Below, piece by piece: positions 34,683 through 41,878 of a stretch of 64,000 nt of DNA. Under the pieces are notes generated by a model. It saw only the letters and a program-made list of their open reading frames with translations, did not search any database and was not told the origin of the DNA. The translations under genes were made by a program, and so were the position numbers. Source of the DNA: Flavonifractor sp. An92 (GTDB taxonomy: Bacteria; Bacillota; Clostridia; Oscillospirales; Oscillospiraceae); contig NZ_NFGZ01000011.1 of NCBI RefSeq assembly GCF_002159175.1, forward strand, positions 40,022-104,021, in the 5' to 3' direction. Each line of letters starts with the position of its first letter. The first letter of the stretch is position 1.

Positions 34683-35672
34683 TCAGGGCGTGCAGGCGGC
34701 GGAGACATCGGCGAGCTGCTGGCGGTAGCGCTCTACCGCCCAGTCAGGGCCGGTGAGCTGGGCGTCGGGCCCCAGACCGAAGAGCCAGCCCAGAAACTGC
34801 GTGCTCACCACGGCGGTGACGGTGACGGTAAAGTGCTCCTCGCCGTCGGGGATGAGGATGACGTCCAGGCCGAAGCGGTCCAGGATGACGCCGATGAGCC
34901 GGTTGTGGCAGCGCAGGCGGACCTGGCCTTCCTGGCCGCTGAACATACCGAAGTGCTTTTGCACATAGGCTCCCATATCCAGGGAGGCGTACTCCCGCCC
35001 GCCGGCGCGGGGGAGGCCGGTGACGGCCAGCTCGGCCATCTTGTCCACCCGGTAGTGGCGCAGCTGGCCGTGGTCGTGGTCGTAGCCGGCCAGGTAGTAG
35101 TTGGAGTTGTCCCAGATGAGGCCGTAGGGGGAGACGGTGTACCGCTTCCCATCCCGGCGAAAGACGGGGGTTTTCTGCAGATTGTAGTCAAAGTAGCGGA
35201 AGGTCACCGCGCGGTTCTCCGAGATGGCGGTGTGGAGCTGATCTATGGTATAATAGACCAACTCGTTCACCGTCTTGGACCGGCCGGTGACGTACACCTG
35301 GCGCTGGAGCTGCCGGGCCTGGTGGACGCTGGCCAGGGACTCCAGCTTGTGGATGAGGTCCTGGCTCTTGCTGCGGGAGATGAACTTGCAGGACTGCACC
35401 GCATCCACCAGGAGCTTGAGCTCAGGGAGCTGAAAGAGCCGCTCCCCCACGAACCAGCCCGCCCGGCGGCCCCGCTGGCCCTGGACGTCCAGGCCGAACT
35501 CCTCCAGGGCGGCCATGTCCCGGTAAATGCTCTTCCGCTCGGCGGCCACCCCCTGCCGCTCCAGCGCGTCGATGAGGGACTGGGTGGAGATGGGGTGCTC
35601 CTCGTCGCTGCGCTCCAGGAGGAGCTGGCGCAGATAGAGCAGCTTTAATTTCTGTTTTGCGCTTCTGGCCAT
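34683..35672 (-). CDS. WYL domain-containing transcriptional regulator
   Basis: A 329-residue regulator starting MARSAKQKLKLLYLRQLLLE. The N-terminal winged helix-turn-helix contains ISTQSLIDALERQGVAAERKSIYRDMAALEEFG. The central WYL domain (about 140-225) has AVTFRYFDYN and PYGLIWDNSNYYLAGYD, followed by a WCX-type C-terminal part. WYL proteins sense nucleotides or other small ligands. No target is evident; the divergent NlpC/P60 gene is a candidate. Confidence 0.9.
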   Translation of the reverse strand: MARSAKQKLKLLYLRQLLLERSDEEHPISTQSLIDALERQGVAAERKSIYRDMAALEEFGLDVQGQRGRRAGWFVGERLFQLPELKLLVDAVQSCKFISRSKSQDLIHKLESLASVHQARQLQRQVYVTGRSKTVNELVYYTIDQLHTAISENRAVTFRYFDYNLQKTPVFRRDGKRYTVSPYGLIWDNSNYYLAGYDHDHGQLRHYRVDKMAELAVTGLPRAGGREYASLDMGAYVQKHFGMFSGQEGQVRLRCHNRLIGVILDRFGLDVILIPDGEEHFTVTVTAVVSTQFLGWLFGLGPDAQLTGPDWAVERYRQQLADVSAACTP

Positions 35673-35759
35673 GGAACCGGCCTCCTTCTGTCTTGTTGTT
35701 GAAAGTATACCGCAAAAACAGTCCAATAAAAAGTACTATTGAAAAGGAGCGTGAGGAAT

Positions 35760-36581
35760 ATGACCGCGATCGTGCGCGATGCCCTGGCCTGGCTGTTTGC
35801 AGCCCCCATGACCAAGGAAACCCCGGAGCCGGAACGGGTGGACCAGGTCTTTTCCGGCATGGCGGTGGAGGTGCTGGAGGCCCGGGGCCGCTGGCGGAGG
35901 GTACGGACCCCCTACCGCTACGAGGGCTGGACCCTGTCCGATTCCCTGGAGGAGGACCCGGCCCGGGTGGAACAGTGGCAGAAGGGGGACCTGGCCCTGG
36001 TGATTCCGCCGGTGGCCACCCTCCTCAGCGGCGCCCACCCGGAGGAGGCGCCGGTGTACCAGCTCCCCCGGGGTGCCACGGTGACCCGTCGGGGAGAGCC
36101 GGACGAGTGGGGCTGGCAGATGGTGGAGGCGGCCAACGGCGCGCTGGGCTTTTTGCCGGACCACACCCTCCGTACCCTGCAGGTGCGCCCGGAGGAGTTT
36201 CCCGACCTGCGGGAGTCTCTGGCGCGGGCGGCGCTGGACTTTTTAAAGGTGCCCTACCTCTGGGGCGGCAAGAGCGCCTGGGGCATCGACTGCTCCGGGC
36301 TGGTGTCCCTCACCTATCTCATCCACGGCATCCTCATCTTCCGGGACGCCAAGCTCCAACCGGATTTTCCCATCTACCCCATCCCGCGGGAGCAGATGGC
36401 GAAGGGGGACCTCCTCTATTTCCCCGGCCATGTGGCCCTCTACCTGGGGGAGGGGCGCTATGTCCACGCCACCGGCCGGAAGGGGGACGAGGCGGTGGTC
36501 ATCAACAGCCTGGACCCCGCGGCAGCCGACTACCGGGCCGACCTGGCCGGGCAGCTTCTGGCGGTGGGCAGTTATTTTTGA
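35760..36581 (+). CDS. NlpC/P60 family peptidase with SH3-like domains
   Basis: A 273-residue protein. Two SH3-like modules (about 20-140) precede the NlpC/P60 domain: VPYLWGGKSAWGIDCSGLVS with catalytic Cys178, FPGHVALYLGEG with His224, and VHATG. The layout resembles gamma-D-glutamyl-L-diamino-acid peptidases (YkfC type) that cleave cell-wall peptides. No signal peptide is visible, so it probably works in the cytoplasm on muropeptides. The ATG at 35760 follows AGGAG; upstream in-frame TTG lacks support. Confidence 0.88.
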   Translation: MTAIVRDALAWLFAAPMTKETPEPERVDQVFSGMAVEVLEARGRWRRVRTPYRYEGWTLSDSLEEDPARVEQWQKGDLALVIPPVATLLSGAHPEEAPVYQLPRGATVTRRGEPDEWGWQMVEAANGALGFLPDHTLRTLQVRPEEFPDLRESLARAALDFLKVPYLWGGKSAWGIDCSGLVSLTYLIHGILIFRDAKLQPDFPIYPIPREQMAKGDLLYFPGHVALYLGEGRYVHATGRKGDEAVVINSLDPAAADYRADLAGQLLAVGSYF

Positions 36582-36653
36582 TCGCATTGGAATCGCATAG
36601 ATGCCCTGTTTCTTCACATACTAAGGCGGAGCTGTGGAAGAAAGGGCGGGGTC

Positions 36654-37409
36654 ATGGTGAAAAAGCGGAGCATCCTGGCAGGGGGAGCGGCGGCGCTGGT
36701 GCTGCTGGCGTGGGGGGGATATGCCTGGAGCGGCGGGGCGGTGCCCGCGGACGGTACCGCCCCGGAGGTGGAGGTAGAGGTTACCCCCACCGCCCCGCCC
36801 AGCGGGGGCCTGCTGGCCCTCACCTTTGACGACGGGCCCCGGCGCTCCACCACCACCGCCCTGCTGGACGGTCTGGCCCAGCGGGGGGTGAAGGCCACCT
36901 TCTTTCTGGTGGGCCAGCGGGTGGAAAACAACCAGGATCTGGTGGAGCGGATGGAGGCCGAGGGCCACCAGATCGGCATCCACACCTATGACCACGTCTC
37001 CGCCCTCACCGGGCTGAGCAACGCCGACTTCGACGCCCAGGTGGGGCGCACCCGGCGGCTCCTCACCTCCATCCTGGGGCGGAGCGACTTCGCCCTGCGC
37101 CCGCCCTACGGGGCCATCGACCCGGCGGTGCGGGCCAACGCGGGGGGACCCATCATCCTCTGGTCGGTGGACCCGGAGGACTGGGCCACCGAGGATGCCG
37201 CCGCCGTGGCGGATCACCTGGTCAGCCATGCCCGGGACGGGGACATCCTGCTCCTCCACGACATCTTTCCCTCCTCGGTGGAGGCCGCCCTCCAGGCAGT
37301 GGACGCCCTCCACGCGCGGGGGTTCTATTTCGTCACCGTGTCGGAGCTTCTGGCCGAGCGGCACATCACACCCGAAAACGGCGTCAGCTACCGCTGTGCC
37401 TATCCCTGA
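36654..37409 (+). CDS. Polysaccharide deacetylase family protein
   Basis: A 251-residue NodB-homology protein with an N-terminal membrane anchor (ILAGGAAALVLLAWGGYAW). Motifs: TFDDGPR (MT1), GIHTYDHVS (metal-binding His pair, MT2), LRPPYGAID (MT3), WSVDPEDW (MT4), ILLLHDIF (MT5). It should deacetylate N-acetylated sugars, most likely peptidoglycan, on the cell surface. It lies 72 bases after the NlpC/P60 gene. Confidence 0.92.
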   Translation: MVKKRSILAGGAAALVLLAWGGYAWSGGAVPADGTAPEVEVEVTPTAPPSGGLLALTFDDGPRRSTTTALLDGLAQRGVKATFFLVGQRVENNQDLVERMEAEGHQIGIHTYDHVSALTGLSNADFDAQVGRTRRLLTSILGRSDFALRPPYGAIDPAVRANAGGPIILWSVDPEDWATEDAAAVADHLVSHARDGDILLLHDIFPSSVEAALQAVDALHARGFYFVTVSELLAERHITPENGVSYRCAYP

Positions 37410-37454
37410 AAAACGCCCCCGGTGGACCAACAGGTCTGCCGGGGGCGTTTTGGC

Positions 37455-38135
37455 TCAGGCGTTGGGGGCGGGGTCGCCGTCCAGGCTCACAAAGTACTCG
37501 TAGAAGGGCAGCAGGAAGGAAAAGCCCTCCAACAGCTCGTCCACCAGCTCATGGGAGCGGAGGATGGGGCCGTGCTGCTCCTCGTGGATGAGGGAGAAGG
37601 AGCGCTTGTTGTACCAGGGCTCCAGGATGGGGAGGGCAGGCGTGCCCTTGGGGCGCTTGTAGTCCTCACCTTGGAGGGTAAAGCGGTCCTGCTTCTCCAG
37701 CTTGCGGGCCAGGGCGGCGAAGGTCTTGGGGTCCCGGTCCAGCCGGGCGCGGAAGCGGGCCATGGTGGCGGGGGTGGCGGAGTAGTAGCCCAGGCCGGTG
37801 GACCAGCCCTCGGGCTCCAGCTCGAACCAGAACACCGGCCGGGCGGAGAAGCTCTCCTCCCCGGGGCGCTCCATGGACCACCAGAGATGGTCCTTGTAGG
37901 GGCCGCGGCCGTGGAGCCGCCGGGCGTCCCGGTAGATGCGGGAGACCTTGCAGCACAGCCCGGGCACGGCGTGGCGGGCCTGGAAGGCGTCGAACACCTC
38001 CAGAGAGAGCTCCTTCATGGGCTGGTAGAAGTGGGTCAGGTACTCCTCCTTGTGGGCCTGGAACCAGGTGCGCTCATTGTTGAAGCGGATGCCCCACATA
38101 AAGTCGATGGTGGCGTCAGAAAAACCTTGAAACAA
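37455..38135 (-). CDS. DUF2461 family protein
   Basis: About 226 residues, starting (TTG at 38135, GGAG seven bases upstream) with LFQGFSDATIDFMWGIRFNN. Conserved DUF2461 features: NNERTWFQAHKEEY, VSRIYRDARRLHGRGPYKDH, FWFELEPEGWSTGLGYY. The family is widespread with no known function. The protein is soluble. A GTG at 38153 would add six residues but overlaps the ribosome site. Confidence 0.85.
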   Translation of the reverse strand: MFQGFSDATIDFMWGIRFNNERTWFQAHKEEYLTHFYQPMKELSLEVFDAFQARHAVPGLCCKVSRIYRDARRLHGRGPYKDHLWWSMERPGEESFSARPVFWFELEPEGWSTGLGYYSATPATMARFRARLDRDPKTFAALARKLEKQDRFTLQGEDYKRPKGTPALPILEPWYNKRSFSLIHEEQHGPILRSHELVDELLEGFSFLLPFYEYFVSLDGDPAPNA

Positions 38136-38204
38136 AGTGGAAGCTCCTTTCACTGAGAAAAAGGAGCGCGGGCCCCGCAGGACCCGCGCTCACAGCAGTT
38201 GGGA

Positions 38205-40031
38205 TCAGTTCCCCGCCTCGGGAGGCAGGACCACGCCGCCGCCCTCACTGGGCGCGGGCGTCTGTGCCGCCGGAGTGGGCGTGGGGGTCGGCGTCGCGGC
38301 CGGGGTGGGCGTGGCCGCCGGGGTGGGAGTCGCGGCCGGCGTCGGGGTCGGTGTGGCCACGGGCGTCGGAGTAGGTGTCGGCGTCGGGGTCACCGGCGTC
38401 TTGGTCATCAGGCCTGTGGAGGTGTCGATGCCCAGCCGGTCGGCATCGGCGGGGTTATAATAGTATACCGCGTTGGACGCCTTATAGGTGTTGCGGTAGA
38501 GGAAGGTGGTGCTGACGGTGTTGCCGTTCTTGTCCACCAGCTTCTGGTACACATCCACCGTGACGCCGTTGTAGCGGGAGTAGTTGGTGTCCCGCACCGG
38601 GCCGCTGCCCACGGGGATGCTGGAATCGGGCTTGTAGGTGTTCTTGTAGGGGACGGTGGACACGGTGACGCTGTACGGCTCACCGTGGATGCCGGTGGTG
38701 TCGGTGCCGTAGATGGTCACGTGGAGCTTGTGGCTGCTGTCCAGGTAGCACACGACCTTGATGGGATAATCGGTGCTGTTCTTGAACTTGAAGTCGGTCA
38801 CGTCGCTCCACACGGTGGCGTCGGTGCCGATGACGGGCATGTAGCCGCTGTTGAAGGCGTGCTGGGTGCGGGAGACGGTCTCCAGATTGGCCTTCAGGGT
38901 CACCCAGTAGATGGTGGAGGACAGCTGGCAGATGCCGCCGGCGGTGGCGTCGATGCTCTGGCCGTTCTGGTAGGTGCCGGCGGCCTTATAGCCGCTGGAC
39001 TTGGTGTAGGGTCCGGCCAGGGCGTTGTAGGAAAAGACCTCGCCGGGCAGAAGGATGGTGCCGGTGACCCGGTCAGCGGCCAGGTCGATGTTGTACCACC
39101 GGTTGGAGGGGCCGGCGCAGGTGGTGGTGCCGGAGCCCAGCACGTCCTTGAAGAGGTTGGCGTTGAGCTTGGCGGTGGTGATCTCAGGGGCGGTCTTGGT
39201 CAGGGGGACCGAGACGGTCTCGCCCTCCTCCGCGCCGTCCAGCGCGGTCTGGGCGGCGGCGACGTCAAAGCTGACGCCGTCCACCGAGGGGACGATCTCC
39301 TTGGTGGTCTTGTCCAGAGTGGCGTCGGCGGGCTCGGTGTATACCGCGTCATACACGGCCTGGAGGTCCAGGGCGGGGGGCTCCTCGGTGGTGACCGGGA
39401 CCTCGATGGGGGCGGTGTCCACTTCCTCGCCGGAGACCAGGGTCACCAGCTGCTGCTGGATCTGCTCCTCCAGAGCGGCCACGTCGATGGCCTGCCCGGT
39501 GGTGCCCTTGGTCAGGTCCAGGGTGGTGTCGGTGACGGTGTAGGTGGTCTCCACCATGGGGTTGGTGATGTGCTCCTCCGCCTCCAGGATGGCGGCGGGG
39601 GTCTGGGCGAAGGTGAGGCCGGTCTCCACCTCTGTGGCGGTGAAGAAGGCGGACAGGTAGTTCCATCCGGCGGCCAGGAAGGAACTCTGGCGGCCCACCG
39701 AGTAGGCCTGGGTGATGACGGTGTCGTAGTCCAGGGTCAGGTCCTTGCCGGTGACGGTGAAGGTGCTGCCGCCGCAGGTGAAGGAGACACTCTCATCGGC
39801 GAAGGACTCCAACGCCTTCTCCAGTTCCACCCGGGCCTCGGCCTGGGTCAGGCCGCCCAGGTCCACACCGGCGGCGCTGGTGCTGGGGTAGATGGCATCG
39901 CTGCTCATGGCGTAAGCGCACAGCCCCAGATAGCCGCCGGCCAGGATCACCAGCACCAGCAGCACGACGATCACGGCCAGTTTGCCGTGACGGGGCGCGG
40001 GCTTCGCGCGTTTTCCGGTTTTTCGTTCCAT
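38205..40031 (-). CDS. VanW family protein with Thr-Pro repeat tail
   Basis: A 608-residue protein with a basic N-terminus and a membrane helix at about 18-42. Next come two YoaR-like/peptidoglycan-binding-4 modules (50-270), then a VanW domain (about 290-440; GEVFSYNALAGPYTKSSGYK, GGICQLSSTIYWVTLKA, DSSIPVGSGP). The last 60 residues are an unstructured TPTP/AATP repeat. It is probably anchored in the membrane and reaches through the wall. VanW was named from vancomycin-resistance clusters but its activity is unknown; no van genes are nearby. Confidence 0.9.
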   Translation of the reverse strand: MERKTGKRAKPAPRHGKLAVIVVLLVLVILAGGYLGLCAYAMSSDAIYPSTSAAGVDLGGLTQAEARVELEKALESFADESVSFTCGGSTFTVTGKDLTLDYDTVITQAYSVGRQSSFLAAGWNYLSAFFTATEVETGLTFAQTPAAILEAEEHITNPMVETTYTVTDTTLDLTKGTTGQAIDVAALEEQIQQQLVTLVSGEEVDTAPIEVPVTTEEPPALDLQAVYDAVYTEPADATLDKTTKEIVPSVDGVSFDVAAAQTALDGAEEGETVSVPLTKTAPEITTAKLNANLFKDVLGSGTTTCAGPSNRWYNIDLAADRVTGTILLPGEVFSYNALAGPYTKSSGYKAAGTYQNGQSIDATAGGICQLSSTIYWVTLKANLETVSRTQHAFNSGYMPVIGTDATVWSDVTDFKFKNSTDYPIKVVCYLDSSHKLHVTIYGTDTTGIHGEPYSVTVSTVPYKNTYKPDSSIPVGSGPVRDTNYSRYNGVTVDVYQKLVDKNGNTVSTTFLYRNTYKASNAVYYYNPADADRLGIDTSTGLMTKTPVTPTPTPTPTPVATPTPTPAATPTPAATPTPAATPTPTPTPAAQTPAPSEGGGVVLPPEAGN

Positions 40032-40376
40032 GATTCGATCAACTCCAACTCTCTATACACAGACAGAGGATGTCTGCTTCCTCGGGTACTTCGCAAACCG
40101 TCGGTTTGCAGACCTTATTATAGGGGCTTCCACCCGGAAATGCAATTACAGAACGGTTACATCGCAGTGGGACGTCTTTACTTTGCCGCGGTTTTGCGGT
40201 ATGATATTCCTCAACCGGCGGGGATAGACCGGCGGTGTGGATGGGAAACAGATTTTCACCAAATTTAAAGAAAAGATGTAGCAGATCTTTAAAAGATCGG
40301 TGTTATACTGACCCTACAAGGTGAGCGGTGCGGCACAGGCCGGGACCGCGAGTTTCAAGAGTGGGGAGGACCCGAT
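40032..40376. other. Divergent promoter region between vanW-like and xpaC-like genes
   Basis: 345 bases without a gene. Before the plus-strand gene there is a perfect inverted repeat GATCTTTAAAAGATC (40284-40298) directly followed by TATACT (40304-40309), a likely promoter with an operator-like site. The rest shows nothing clear. Confidence 0.5.
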
Positions 40377-41579
40377 ATGGCGGGGAATCAAGGCAAAAAG
40401 AATGACGAACTGATGTCGTGGATCATCGTAGTGGTGGCGCTGGTGGTGTTCTGGCCGGTGGGACTGTTCCTGCTGTTCCGCAAGCTGACCCAGAGCTCCG
40501 GCAGCAGCCGGACGGGCAGCCGCCATCCCTATGACATCCGGCAGCAGGAGGAGTGGCAGAGCCGCCAGACCCGGCAGGAGCCCGGCACCCAGGGCGTGCG
40601 CCAGAGCGGGACCGTCTACCGCCGGGACAGCGCGCCCACCCGCCGTCAGGTGGTGCGCCGGCAGCCGGTGCCGCCCACCCGGACCGCGGCGCCCGCTCCC
40701 GCGGCCAAGCACAGCGGCCAGGGCCGCGGGCTTATCATCGGCGGCGGCGTGCTGGCGGGCATGTTCGGCTTTATCAGCTTCGCCTCGCTGGTCAATCTGG
40801 TGGACAACATCCTCCACGGGTACAGCTGGTGGAGCCTGGAGGACATCTTTATCCCCCTGGGCCTGTGCGGCGTGGGTCTGGTGCTGCTGAGCGTGGGCCT
40901 CTCCCGCAGCCGGAAGGAGAAGCGCTTCCGCAAATACCTGGCCCTCATCGGGCGGCAGGAGTCCATCTGGGTGGAGACCCTGGCCCAGGCCATGCCGGTG
41001 CCCATGCACACCGCCTGCGACGACCTGCAGGAGATGCTGGACAAGGGAATCCTGCCCATGGGCTACCTGGATATGGGTAGCGGGCGGCTGATCCTCACCG
41101 ACGAGGGCCTGCGCTCTGAGCCGGAGACCCCGGAGCCCAAGAGCGACACGGAGGGGGAAGATGCCCGCATCCTGGCCCAGATCCGTGCGGTGAACGACGC
41201 CATCGAGGACGAGGAGATGAGCCGGAAGATCGACCGCATCGAGGAGATCACCCGCAAGATCTTCGCCTATCAGAAGAAGAATCCGGCCAAGGCCGGACAG
41301 CTGCGCACCTTCCTCAACTATTACCTGCCCACCACTCTGAAGATCCTCAATGCCTATGCCCAGATGGAGGAGCAGGGCGTGGAGGGCGCCAACATCACCG
41401 CTGCCAAAGTGCGCATCGAGGGCATGATGGACAAGGTGGTGGAGGGCTATGAGAAGCAGCTGGACCGCCTCTTTGAGAATGAGGCCATGGACATCACCAC
41501 CGATGTGCAGGTGCTGGAGCAGATGCTGGAAAAGGACGGCCTCTCCCAGCAGTGGGAGGGCATGACCCTCAACGGATGA
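40377..41579 (+). CDS. XpaC-like (5-bromo-4-chloroindolyl phosphate hydrolysis family) membrane protein
   Basis: A 400-residue protein. Membrane helix at about 14-34, a Gln/Arg-rich linker (45-115), two more helices (118-140 and 155-175), then a cytoplasmic XpaC-like domain with RKYLALIGRQESIWVETLA and a coiled helical end (NYYLPTTLKILNAYAQMEEQ). The name comes from a Bacillus phenotype; biochemical role is unknown. XpaC often neighbours a TelA-like toxic-anion resistance gene, which is absent here. Confidence 0.78.
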   Translation: MAGNQGKKNDELMSWIIVVVALVVFWPVGLFLLFRKLTQSSGSSRTGSRHPYDIRQQEEWQSRQTRQEPGTQGVRQSGTVYRRDSAPTRRQVVRRQPVPPTRTAAPAPAAKHSGQGRGLIIGGGVLAGMFGFISFASLVNLVDNILHGYSWWSLEDIFIPLGLCGVGLVLLSVGLSRSRKEKRFRKYLALIGRQESIWVETLAQAMPVPMHTACDDLQEMLDKGILPMGYLDMGSGRLILTDEGLRSEPETPEPKSDTEGEDARILAQIRAVNDAIEDEEMSRKIDRIEEITRKIFAYQKKNPAKAGQLRTFLNYYLPTTLKILNAYAQMEEQGVEGANITAAKVRIEGMMDKVVEGYEKQLDRLFENEAMDITTDVQVLEQMLEKDGLSQQWEGMTLNG

Positions 41580-41586
41580 GTCATCA

Positions 41587-41613
41587 GGCGCGGCGGACCT
41601 GGTCCGCCGCGCC
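41587..41613 (+). terminator. Terminator after the xpaC-like gene
   Basis: An 11-bp perfect stem (41587-41597 with 41603-41613) followed by CTTCTTAT, eight bases after the stop. Confidence 0.75.
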
Positions 41614-41683
41614 CTTCTTATGGGCGAAGCGCCCAAAAATGGGGCGGGGGAATCGTGGAAAGCGCCAAAACTGAAAAAGTGCG

Positions 41684-41712
41684 TTGACAGGAAATCGGGG
41701 GTATGGTACAGT
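41684..41712 (+). promoter_or_regulatory. Putative promoter of the PTS operon
   Basis: TTGACA (41684-41689), 17 bases, TACAGT (41707-41712), placed 23 bases before the RAT element. Confidence 0.65.
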
Positions 41713-41734
41713 AATAGCGGTAAAAATGAATAAA

Positions 41735-41763
41735 GGTGTGTAACTGGTCCGCAGGCACTAACC
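41735..41763 (+). promoter_or_regulatory. Ribonucleic antiterminator (RAT) of the LicT/SacY class
   Basis: A 29-base element, GGTGTGTAACTGG at the 5' side and CAGGCACTAACC at the 3' side, the same length and layout as the LicT/SacY RAT consensus. Its last eight bases (41756-41763) are also the left arm of the terminator at 41756-41828, so the two structures exclude each other. Confidence 0.8.
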
Positions 41764-41828
41764 TTGATAACCATTACAGTAACGGGAATGCTGTGTATTG
41801 TAATAGTTTTCGGTTAGTGTTTTTTTGT
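41756..41828 (+). terminator. Leader terminator of the PTS operon
   Basis: CACTAACC (41756-41763) pairs with GGTTAGTG (41812-41819), followed by a run of T residues. The inner part can pair again (ATTAC with GTAAT). When the antiterminator protein holds the RAT, this hairpin cannot form. Confidence 0.75.
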
Positions 41829-41878
41829 TTCCGCGCAAAAGATCTGACCGATGCTATAAATGCTAAGGAGGTAGCGCG

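Noticed and set aside
38265..38400. CRISPR-like short tandem repeat
   Set aside because: The repeats are continuous, of a few codons each, without spacers, and encode the Thr-Pro tail of the VanW-like protein.
38205..40031. Vancomycin-resistance cluster
   Set aside because: VanW domain proteins are common in Firmicutes; no vanH/A/X/R/S genes are present.
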